Positions 10,905 through 20,227 of a stretch of 64,000 nucleotides of DNA are shown here, one piece after another. Source of the stretch: Bretschneidera sinensis (taxonomy: Eukaryota > Streptophyta > Magnoliopsida > Brassicales > Akaniaceae); NCBI GenBank assembly GCA_023935145.1, contig CM043698.1:148639125-148703124 (forward strand). Reading direction: 5' to 3'. The notes beneath the pieces are model-generated. The model worked only from the letters and a program-made list of their open reading frames with translations, was not told the DNA's origin and made no database searches. Both the position numbers and the translations under genes were made by a program. Every line of letters starts with the position of its first letter. Within the stretch, counting starts at the first letter, position 1.

Positions 10905-12223
10905 TGTTGTGCGAAAATATACCTAAATAAATGGGTAAATAATCGTACTCGTTTTACTTGCAAGTGCATAAGGTCAACAATGTAGCATAGTGTGCGAATG
11001 CAAGATCATCTCCACAGGGATTGGTAAATTTAACTTTAGAATTAGTTTCGCAGTAATAAAAAGATAAAAATAATAAAAGAGTTAATTTTGATAAAGCTAA
11101 AATAATAAGGATAAAGGCGTAGGGACTTGATATCCACCACTAATTATGCTACCACAATATAACAGTATGCCAATGCTTTACTCATGCCATGTATACCTAC
11201 TGGTTGCCAACCTAAGGGCATGGTATCTACTCCTTAAGCTATTGATTTCCCTAAGCAACGAGTTAGGCATGGTATCTACTCTAATTCTTTTCTTCCTTAA
11301 GGGATTCAGCATGGTATCTGCTTGAGTTGTTCCTTAAGAAAACATAAGTACTATGGAAATCGACAACCACATGAGACTTAGGGCATGGTATCTACTCCCA
11401 GTTTTCCATGTTGATTAACCCGGGTATCCAGATAAGATATCCCTTGTTACTAATGTTAGACCCAAGACTCAGTCATCCAAATTGATCTAACTAACAAGTC
11501 CATACCACATGCACATATTGATCAGACATATACATATAAGGAATTTAAATAAAAGCGAGTATTAATCAAGTTTAAGCAACACAACATAAATATCGCAAGG
11601 CGCCAATACTAAATTTATTGAGTAAACATAATTAGGGCTTCAACCAAGCCCTACTAAGAATTTAATTACACATAATAAAATAAAAAGGAAAGAAGAAACC
11701 CGAGAGAAGAGTCGTCAATTCCGCTCCACGGTCTCTTTCTCCAAGCTAAAGCAAAAGATAAAAGAATGGATCTAAGAAGTGATCCCCCCAAGAGGTGATG
11801 CCTTTTGTGTGTGATTTACAAGTGTATTTATAGGTCTTTGAGAAGTCCTAATCGGCTCATGAGTTCCCAAACTTTCCTAAAACGCAAAACTCTTTTATTT
11901 CCAAAATAGGGTTATTTCCAAAACAGGGTTCTGCAGTTTACTGTTCACGCCCGTACATGTGCGCTCGATCGCATATGTGGTGCGCTCGATCGTAATTCTG
12001 CGCTCGATCACATAGAGGAGTACACTCGATCGCAATTTAGCCAGCAGCTGCTCTAGGATTTCCAGATTTATTCCTTTAAGTGCCAAAAATGCTTCTTTTT
12101 CTCCAAGACCCTATAAAAACGTGTAAAACACAAAAGTGAAGTAAAATAGACTAAAACATAAAGATAAAGAACTTAACAAATGTAAATTAAGGGGCTTAAA
12201 TATAAATATTTAAGCTCCTCTCA
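10905..12223 (-). mobile_element. 5' LTR of B-2
   Basis: 1319 bp, paired with 6026-7346. Motif copies 11960-11973, 11981-11994, 12000-12013 and 12021-12034 lie upstream of the TATA box at 11825-11832. The right edge CTCTCA is followed by the duplicated GGCAC. Confidence 0.88.
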
Positions 12224-13324
12224 GGCACTCCTAACGAAGATCCACACTTGCACCTCCGAGAATTTTTTGATCTTTGCAAGTTCCAGCACATACAAGGACT
12301 AGACCAAGAAGGAAAAAGGTTGATTCTATTTCCTTTTTCGTTGAAAGATAATGCTAAACTTTGGTATAATTCTTTGCCTGCAGTGTCCATCTACACTTGG
12401 GAGGAGTTGGCAAGCAAGTTCCTGAAGAAGTTCTTTCCAGCCCAAAAGACGAGACAAATGAGTAAGGAGATCCAGTCCTTCCAATAAAAGGAGGGGGACC
12501 TCTTCTTCGAAGCATTGGGACACTTCAACGAATTACTACTCAAATGCCCACATCACAACCTGCCTCAAGATGAACTGGTACAAGCATTCTATGAAGGTTT
12601 AAATGATACTAATAAATGTATTATTGATTCAGGTTGTGGAGGAGTCCTGATGGAGAAAAGCAGCGAAAAGGCGATGGAACTGTTTGAAACCCTCAGCGAG
12701 CACACCCAGCAATTCTCCTCTCGAGTTAGACATGTAACCAAAGGTAAAGGTGTGTATGAGGTAAATTTGAATGGAGGATCTTCCCCTCAAATGGCAGCGA
12801 TGGAAAGGAAACTAGACCTACTAGTAAAAGCTATGGTTGCCCAAACTGCCTTATCTAGCCTACCAGCTACACCACTACAGGTATGTGCAATATGCTCTCA
12901 ATATGATCATAATACTGATACTTTTCCTCTATCTGCAGATCCAGAACAAGCAAATTATGTGGGACCAAACAACTATCCGCCAAAGAATAACCCATATGCA
13001 AACACCTATAACCCTAGATGGCGGAATCACCCAAATTTCTCATGGAGCAACAATCAAAACAATTAAGGACAGCAACGAAACCCGCAGCCCACTGCTCATG
13101 CTAATTCTGAACCAAAAAGGAACGACCTCGAAAGTCTAGTAAGACAACTGGTGTCATCACAAGAACAGTTCATGACTTAGCAAAAACAAACCAATACGGC
13201 ACATGAGCAAGCAATTCAAAGACTAGAGATACAAGTAGGACAACTAGCTAAAGAGATCAGTAGCATAAAGCAATGAGAGCTTCCAACTCAAACACTACCT
13301 AACCCTGGGGGCATCAACAATTAA
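12224..13324 (+). pseudogene. B-1 gag, remainder
   Basis: Continues the gag broken at 6025, in line with the B-2 protein. It shows HLREFFDLCKFQHIQGLDQE, FPFSLKDNAKLWYNSLP, GHFNELLLKCPHHNLPQDEL and a knuckle region CAICSQYDHNTDTF in which the last Cys is replaced by Phe (near 12890-12930). Nonsense codons occur at about 12485 (TAA), 13064, 13178 and 13273, and another TAA lies near 13322. The lost knuckle Cys and the stops show it is inactive. Confidence 0.85.
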
Positions 13325-13329
13325 ACGCT

Positions 13330-14466
13330 GTGACATCCCTGAGAAATGGCAAGGTGATAGGGTCCGATGAGCTTACAGCACCGTCCAAAGAGACACCATC
13401 AGCATCAAGGGTAAGTGAAACGGAAAAGGTGAATGCTCCACCCTTCCAACAAAGGTTAGTAAAACAGAAGAAAGCCAATAAACTAATTGATATTTTTGAA
13501 ACCTTGCGGAAAGTAGAGATTAATATTCCTTTGTTAGATGCCATTAAACAAATTCCTGCATATGCTAAGTTTTTAAAAGAACATTGCACTAACAAAAGGA
13601 AGTTCCAGGAGCATGAGATAGTAGCCTTAACCGAAGAGGTAAGTGCTGTACTTTTAAGAAAATTACCACCTAAACTAAAAGATCCGGGTAGTTTTACTAT
13701 TCTTTGCAGGCTAGGTGACCAGCTGTTTGAGCATGCACTATTGGAACTAGGAGCGAGTGTTAACCTGCTGCCATACAGTGTGTATGAGACACTAGGTTTG
13801 GGGGAGCTTCAACCAACCTCCGTCACTTTGCAACTAGCTGACCGAAGCATCAAACGACTAAGAGGTATCCTTGAGGATGTGTTGGTAAGAGTAGGAAAAT
13901 TCATTATACCTGCTGATTTTATAGTATTAGATATGGAAGAACGTACTTTGCCATTGCCCCTCCCCATCATCTTAGGACGCCCCTTTATAATAACTGCTGA
14001 CACTAATATTAGTGTAAAAAGGGGCATTATCACAATGAGAGTAAATGATGAGGAAATACAATTTCAAATATTTAATACATTAAAATCGACTAGTTATGAT
14101 AATAAATATTCTAATATGAATTTCATGCAAAGCGTTGTTGAGAAAACTTCTCAGGTCCATCGCACCACTACATTGGAGACCATCCCCAACCATGAGAACA
14201 CAAGAGTAGACATTAGGCCGGAGGAGGATAATGTGATTAAAGACATGCAGCTTTTTAAGGACACACTAAAACCTTCAAGTAAGTGTGCTCTTCAAATTGA
14301 ACCTCCTGCACTTACTCATACTACTTTTCCTTATTATATTGACCAGATGTTAAGATGGGAGATGAAGAAACTATCAACAACACTTGAATCAGTACAGTAT
14401 ACAGCTGAAACACAAGCACTAGAGCTCCAAGAGGTGGACTCTAGGTGCTTCCTTCCAAACAACTAG
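13330..14466 (+). pseudogene. B-1 retropepsin-like protease and linker
   Basis: Domain that would cut the Gag-Pol polyprotein. The fold signature is clear: LGASVNLLPYSVYETLGLGE (about residues 140-160), a flap-like region, then PIILGRPFI (about 215). The catalytic Asp before LGAS is Glu here (codon GAA at 13744-13746, residue 139), whereas the family A copy at 36263-36817 keeps Asp. After residue 250 a linker (MQSVVEKTSQVH) matches the B-2 Gag tail. No RT follows; the reading ends at 14466. The open frame of 378 codons is long, but the Asp-to-Glu change and the missing pol make function unlikely. The upstream part belongs to the gag reading. Confidence 0.78.
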
Positions 14467-14646
14467 CAAGGTAGCAAGAGAGTGCTTGAGCAAAGTAAAA
14501 ATTTGATCACCTATTAAGCTCAAGCACCTCTGGTAAGGTTAGCGGTATTGAGGCCACAAACAATTGGTAAGGTTATATTGTTTCAATAAATCATTTTCTT
14601 TCAGCTAAGGTAAGTTTCTTTTTACTTGTGCCCATGTGCCATACTT

Positions 14647-14745
14647 GCGATCGATCGCACCCTCCAGTGCGATCGAGCGCAAGTGTGCAATCGAGCATGT
14701 CCTTAAAACATGATCGAGCGCACTCAAGGCAGAGGCATTTATAAG
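14647..14745 (+). promoter_or_regulatory. Candidate internal promoter for the B-1 3' ORF
   Basis: Motif copies lie at 14647-14660 (TGCGATCGATCGCA, palindrome), 14669-14682 (exact), 14687-14700 and 14710-14722. They are followed after about 15 bp by TTTATAAG (14738-14745). The order, 14-mers then TATA, copies that of the LTR-B U3. A pyrimidine-rich leader follows. Promoter activity is inferred. Confidence 0.5.
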
Positions 14746-14977
14746 TTTGAAAACAATCATTCATGCACACACCCCTCCACCTCTCTGCACACGTACATAC
14801 TCACTAGCACCCTACTCTCTCTCTCACACTCGTCTTTACCTACATCTCTCTCCCTTATCACCATCCCCACTCCCCACTCATCAGCACCACCACTCGCCAT
14901 CACCCTCATCACCATCAACCAATCACTGCCACCGCACACACCACCCCATCACGCTTCCTTTCACATCATTGCCCAAG

Positions 14978-15081
14978 GTACACCTTTTCTTTGTATTCTA
15001 CAGTCCGATTTTTATGTTTTTCCTTTCATTCTTATATATAAACTTATTGCCTATATAAATTGGGGCTTGTTTTACTTACAG
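14978..15081 (+). other. Candidate 104-nt leader intron
   Basis: Donor AAG|GTACAC and acceptor TTACTTACAG|GAGG bound a T-rich stretch containing a TTTATATATAAACTTATT region. It lies between the putative internal TATA box and the 3' ORF. The low-complexity CA/CT-rich sequence at 14757-14960 would be the first leader exon; short ORFs there are unlikely to be coding. Confidence 0.4.
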
Positions 15082-15165
15082 GAGGTTAGAATCACATTCC
15101 AACCCCCAAGATTGTAGCTTGTCTTTTTGGTGCACACCACCTGTTCGATAAAATACCTGACCATG

Positions 15166-15243
15166 TGCGATTGAGCGCACGGTACTTGTGATCGAGCGCA
15201 TAGACAGCGTGCGATCGAGCGCACCTCGCTGAGATCGATCGCA
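15166..15243 (+). promoter_or_regulatory. Motif cluster in the leader of the B-1 3' ORF
   Basis: Four copies: 15166-15179 (TGCGATTGAGCGCA), 15187-15200 (TGTGATCGAGCGCA), 15210-15223 (exact) and 15230-15243 (TGAGATCGATCGCA). They lie 85 nt after the candidate acceptor and just before the ORF ATG at 15269, as the pair at 5627-5662 does before gag. Confidence 0.6.
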
Positions 15244-15268
15244 AATCAGGCAGTACCTACAACACAAT

Positions 15269-16395
15269 ATGTCTCGGCCGTCTGTTTCCACGTTCGACGC
15301 ATCCAGCAGTCGTGCCTCGTCATCCCGACCCAGCATCGAGCAACGAGAGCTGTTGTTCGAGACCACTTTCGCCATAGATGATATATTCTGGCACATAGAC
15401 GCCACATAATGGGCCGTCCAAGCATTCTGCCATTGAGGGCTGAAGCGGTTATTTAGGCTAGTATGTTCCATTGCCTACTCCTAGCTCGTAGTCCAGTTTT
15501 ATCAGTATCTCTCTTTCGACCGCAGCAGACCGGGAGTCCTCACCTCGTCAGTCCGGGGCATGCCCATCGAGGTGACTAGTGCCGATATCATCGCTGCTCT
15601 TCATTGCACCGATGAGTCCCCTCCTAAGGACATTGATATCGAGGAGCAGCCGGAGTCCTTTGCCATGGTCCAGATCATCACAGACATGTGCGCTGGCCAG
15701 TATGCCGACAGGCATAACAATGCGGTCGGTCGGTCTACACTACCTCCTAGATTGTGGCTCATCGATATAATCCTTCATCGTAATGTGTGTCGTAGGGGCA
15801 CAAGACACAGCGACGAGACCAATTTCTTCAGAGATTATATGCCTTCCATAGAGGCCACTGGTACTCCATCCTGTCTGTCATTTGGAGCCAGCTACACAAG
15901 TTCTAGGATCACGTACATGGCCGTTAGACCACCACGGCCAATGCTTGGGGCCTCACTTTCCCGTTCCTACTCACCTCCATCCTCAAGAAGAAGGGGATTA
16001 AGGGGACCCACAGCAACGGGCCAGTATGAGAGCATCCTTTCTTTGGGAGGGCTCAGTGGACACAGAGCATATAACACATGCCACGAGGACCCCCAGTACC
16101 TGCTCCAGCAGCTGAGCGGGTTGAGGAGGATCACATGGAGACCGAAGCCCCAGTCATTAGCCCGATACGGAAGAAGGACCATTCAGACATAGGACCCACT
16201 GAGTCCCAGCACTTCTTAGCCGAGCTATCCTCCTTCCAAGGAGAGGTCACTGCCGCCACTACATTTGTACATCAGTGCATCGACAGTTTGGAGGCACGCT
16301 TCACACGATAGGAGGCCATACTGCAGGCCATTCTTGATCGCCTACCTCCAGCACCCAGTACCTCTCTGATTACACCACCTGATGATCAGCAATGA
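15269..16395 (+). pseudogene. B-1 3' ORF, plant transposon-protein (Transposase_32-like)
   Basis: A non-pol ORF of the kind found in the 3' half of Athila-like elements. It starts MSRPSVSTFDASSSRASSS (Ser/Arg-rich). Several in-frame stops occur between about 15408 and 15480. The reading then continues through VRGMPIEVTSADIIAALHC and LPPRLWLIDIILHRNVC (15560-15795). A frameshift near 15797 moves the homology to another frame (RLYAFHRGHWYS; SILKKKGIKG). It ends in a Glu-rich hinge and a coiled-coil-like stretch (16198-16350). The domain assignment is by recalled pattern (putative plant transposon protein domain) and its molecular role is unknown. Heavily broken. Confidence 0.6.
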
Positions 16396-17812
16396 GAGAG
16401 TACCACGTCTGGCTGAAGGCATTAAACTTAGCGCTCATGGGAGGCACCCCACTACATATCCTTTTTATAGTTTTTTTTTTTTTAGTATTTTATAGTTCAC
16501 TTGTCTATTATTTATTACTTGTTTTCCATTTTATATTTGCTTTCTTTATTTTTCAAGGACAGTGTCATTGCATCCAGTTGAAGTTTGGGAGTGTGCTACG
16601 AGCCATGTCAGCCATCAGTTCTCCACCTCCCAGGTTAGATCTTTCCATGCTACTCACACATTGGGGACAATGTGCATTTTAAGTTTGGGGGTATGGGGAC
16701 ACATTCACACACTACACTATGTCCTACATTTTTGTTTTTATTTTTGTTGCTATTTTCATAGATAAATACATGTTTATTCTGTCCAATAATTTTTTTTTTT
16801 TTTTGTGATCTAAACAAAATTGTATGATTCGACTTCATCAGCGAGCTTAACACTTTGAACATATAAGCCAATAATCAAGTTTTGAACCTAGATCACTGCC
16901 CTTTAGGCATTTAAGAATTCACAAGTTTAGTTTAACTATCACAAGCATATTAGCACATGATCGTGTGGGGATATGACATGTTATTTGGATTTGTATGTTT
17001 CTTTTGCTTAACTGTGAACTAGATGACCTATTAGATTTATATATTGGCATATTAAAATAAAAAAGATTGATTAGTGCTCAAAAGAAACAAATGCTCTTAA
17101 TGATCAATAAAACAAATCTTCCGCTGAGTAACTGGCCCTCTTGCCTCAGTAAGCATTGAGTGTCACATCAAAAGGTGGAAAATCTTAAATGATCATTAAA
17201 AAGAACTTTCCGCTGAGTAACTGGCCCTCTTGCCTCAGTAAGCATTGAGTGTCACGTCAAAAGGTGGAAAATTCTAAATGGTAGCATTAAGACCAGTTAG
17301 TTTCGTAGCCTTGTTGACTCGAGCTAGTAAGTCCTTAGGGGTGTCTTTACACCTAATGCCCTAAAACCATCTGGTTTGGGAGTCATTGGCTAAATGCTCG
17401 TTACACAAGTTAGCAAGAAAGCTTAAGGGAACTAATGTGGCAAAAATCTCGCAAATAAAAGTCTATGCCATGTTTGTTGACTCTAATAGGAAGTTTGGTG
17501 AATCTTGAGTCATCGAAACACTATATGTTTGAATTTCTTGGAAACCCAATCTTTTATGTGCTAGTCACCACACACCAAAGTCAAACTTGTGATATCTTAA
17601 ACTACCTCATGAATATGATTTATGTTCAAAACTCTTATTCATTGCAAAAATATGTTTACATTTGTTAAGCTTTCTCATGAATGCGCATCATAGTTTTGTG
17701 TTAAATCTAGACTTTTGATTGACACCATGAACATTGGATTTATCTATGTCTTTCATTTTAGTTTTTAATTTAGTATTGCTAAGGGACTAGCAATATGTAA
17801 GTTTGGGGGTGT
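16396..17812 (+). other. B-1 3' noncoding arm with polypurine tract
   Basis: No gene. Features in order: conserved GGGAGGCACCCCAC element (16413-16454); stem-loop CACATTG-GGGA-CAATGTG (16657-16674) then AAGTTTGGGGGTATGGGG (16681-16698); a duplicated 120-bp stretch (CTGAGTAACTGGCCCTCTTG at about 17123 and 17214); and AAGTTTGGGGGTGTG (17799-17813), the polypurine tract. A direct 3' LTR should begin here but does not. Confidence 0.75.
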
Positions 17813-17821
17813 GCAAAAACT

Positions 17822-19137
17822 TGTTGTGTGAATATATACCTTTATAAATAGGTGAATAATCGTACTAGTTATACTTGCAAGTGCACAAGGTCATCAGTGT
17901 AGTCTAGTGTGCGAAAACAAGGTCATCTCCACAGGGATTGGTAAAGTTACTTTTAGAATTAATTTCTTTAAAGTAAAAAGAGATAAATAACTGTTGGAAA
18001 GTGATTTGATGATAATAAAGACATAGGGCTTTGATATCCACCACTAGTCATACATTCCCAATGTGTATAAGGTATCAGTGCATTAGCTTTATTATGTATA
18101 CCTACTGGTTGCCAACATAAGGGCATGGTATCTACTCCTTAAGCTATTGATTTCCCTAAACAACGAGTTAGGCATGGTATCTACTCTAACTCTTTTCTTC
18201 CTTAAGGGATTCAGCATGGTATCTGCTCGAGTTGTTCCTTAAGAAAACATAAGTACTGTGAAAATCGACAACCACATGAGACCTAGGGCATGGTATCTAC
18301 TCCCAGTTTCCCATGTTGATTAACCCGGGTATCCGGATAAGATATCCCTTGTTACTAATGTTAGACCCAGGACTCAGTCATCCAAATTGATCTAATTAAC
18401 CCATCCATACCACATGCATACGTTGGCCTTACACATACATATGAGGAATTTAAATAAGCACAGGTGTTAATCAAGTTAAGTAACATAATAAGCTACTGGC
18501 AAAGATTTAGCAATGAATAAAAATATGGGAATGCATAACTAGGGCTTCAATTGAGCCCTATAAGAGAGTTAGTTACACATACTAACTGAAGTAAACATTA
18601 TGAATAAACTAAACATAAAGGAGAAGAATAAACCCGAGAGAAGAGGTGTCAATTCTCTCCCAAGCCCTCAACTCCAAGTAAAAGAAAAGAGAGAAGTGTT
18701 TTCTATCTAAGGTGTGTCTTAAGTGTGTGATTTACAAGTGTATTTATAGGTCTTTGAGAAGTCCTAAGAGAACCATGAGTTCCTAAACCTTCCTAAAACA
18801 ACAATTCTCTTATTTCCAAAATAGGGTTCTGCAGTTTACTGTTCACGCCCGTACATGTGCGCTCGATTGCAGTGTTCCTTACACTCAATCGCAGTGTGCG
18901 CACGATCGCATGTGCGCTCAATCGCATTGCATGGCGTGATCGATCGCACTTTGTCCAGAGAATGCTCCAGGGCTTCCAGATTTCTTCTTTTAAGTGCCAA
19001 AATTGCTTCTTTTTCTCCAGGACCCTATAAAAACATGTAAAACACACAAATGGAGTAAAAGAGACCAAATTAACGTAATAAAGAACCTAACAACTGTAAA
19101 TAAGGGGGCTTAAATATGAATATTTAAGCATCTATCA
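17822..19137 (-). mobile_element. Inverted distal LTR-B of B-1
   Basis: 1316 bp in minus orientation. The minus strand begins TGATAGATGC at 19137 and ends CACAACA at 17822, followed by AGTTTTTG (17814-17821), the start of the LTR-to-PBS spacer. The sequence then breaks into the B-1 purine tract. TATA 18741-18748 and motif copies 18858-18948 are present. The outer edge is followed by TGTAT (19138-19142). Confidence 0.85.
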
Positions 19138-19142
19138 TGTAT
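19138..19142 (+). repeat. Right target-site duplication of B-1 (TGTAT)
   Basis: Exact copy of 4121-4125. Joining the flanks restores a continuous family A noncoding arm: AAGAACTTAGCTATACA (minus) then CATGTTGTGAG. Confidence 0.85.
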
Positions 19143-19990
19143 AGCTAAGTTCTTTTAAGAGAGAGGTAAGGATAAAATATTCTCTTTAGGCTCATAAAGG
19201 TGAGTGAATGGGTTTTTGAAAGAAACCAGGCTCAACTTCTTTTTCAAGAAAAAGGCTCAAATAAATGACTAGTAATATATATCGCAAGGGCAGGTTTGAA
19301 AGGCTCAAACAGTTCGAAAATGGCCTATATTATATCCTAAGTAACGTGCATTCTAGGAATTCGCTTAAAGTGGTTATCAAGTAAGTTCTAGAGCTTGTCG
19401 AGACTGCAAAAATATTCACAAAATAATCACACATAAAACTTTTCTAAATGCTTTCGATTAATCATATAATCTTACCACAAACTAGAGTCTCTAACCAAAT
19501 GAAGATTGATGCTTAAATTAATTTCTAACCAAAGCAAGATTTAACTACTTCTAAATACTATATGCTATCTCAATTAAGCTCACATTATTGACATGTGAAT
19601 TATATCCAAGGCAACCACAAAGCATGCTTTAAAATAAAAAGAGAGGGAAAAAGACACCAAGCAGTTCAATGGAAAAAGAAAAAAATGTATGGAAATAAAG
19701 AATATGGAAACAAAGAGATGTGTTTCCTCCACCCCCAACTTAAAAATTGCATTGACCTCAATGTAAAAGAAAGTAAAGGAAACTTCCCTTGTAGCCAAAG
19801 GTGCACAGAAGCTGAAAATTGTGCTCCACCATTTGAACTGCTTCGTTTATTTGTCCCTGAAAAATAAATACAAGAGTAAAAACTTGGAAAACAACAAGAT
19901 AATAATGATAAAAGAAATATGAAAAAAATAAAAATAAAAGGATATGTTGTGGGCTGCCTCCCACGAGCACTAAGTTTTACGTCTTCAGTC
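19143..19990 (-). other. A-1 noncoding arm next to gag
   Basis: No gene. In minus-strand order: conserved element near 19946-19990 (ACTTAGTGCTCGTGGGAGGC), the stem CATTGA/TCAATG (19750-19763) followed by AAGTTGGGGGTGGAGG (19727-19742), then AT-rich DNA. The plus-strand arm at 23690-24354 is its counterpart from another copy. Confidence 0.7.
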
Positions 19991-20227
19991 AGACACTCTA
20001 ATTCCCTCCTTGAAAAACATAGGTTGAATGCATTCGCTACTGCTTCATTGCCAAATTTGGTGCTTCTATACTTTTGGGGGGCCTCAAGGATATCATCAGT
20101 AACATTCGCAAATTCTTGCTCAATATGTGCTCTGGTGAAGCCATGGGTGAGGGTGGACTCCAATGGATTAAGTTGCTGGACCTTTTCCATGAATAAGTCC
20201 ATCATGTATGCTTGTGCTTGATGGCTT

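Larger units (their letters stand above)
6026..12223 (-). mobile_element. B-2: young gag-only family B element inserted in B-1 gag
   Basis: Complete 6198-bp element: 5' LTR 10905-12223, PBS 10881-10898 (rc of TCCCCGGCAACGGTGCCA), gag 10574-8784, noncoding arm, polypurine tract 7347-7359, 3' LTR 6026-7346. Flanked by GGCAC at 6021-6025 and 12224-12228. In the first 380 bp the two LTRs differ at about five positions, which points to a recent insertion. It has no protease, RT or integrase, so it must be mobilised in trans. Confidence 0.88.
4126..19137 (+). mobile_element. B-1: Athila-like element with inverted terminal LTRs
   Basis: Order on the plus strand: LTR 4126-5462, PBS 5469-5486, gag start 5729, insertion of B-2 at 6026-12223, gag rest, protease-like domain 13330-14466, no RT/RNaseH/INT, motif cluster plus TATA-like box near 14.7 kb, 3' ORF 15269-16395, noncoding arm with purine tract near 17800-17812, then an LTR in minus orientation at 17822-19137. 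Both outer edges are U3 ends, and both are bordered by TGTAT. The two LTRs resemble each other more than the LTRs of B-2 or B-3 over the stretch I compared, as expected of one element. Confidence 0.8.

Noticed and set aside
14710..15117. 135-codon and 103-codon ORFs rich in His, Pro and Ser
   Set aside because: Low-complexity CA/CT-rich leader; a candidate intron runs through them.
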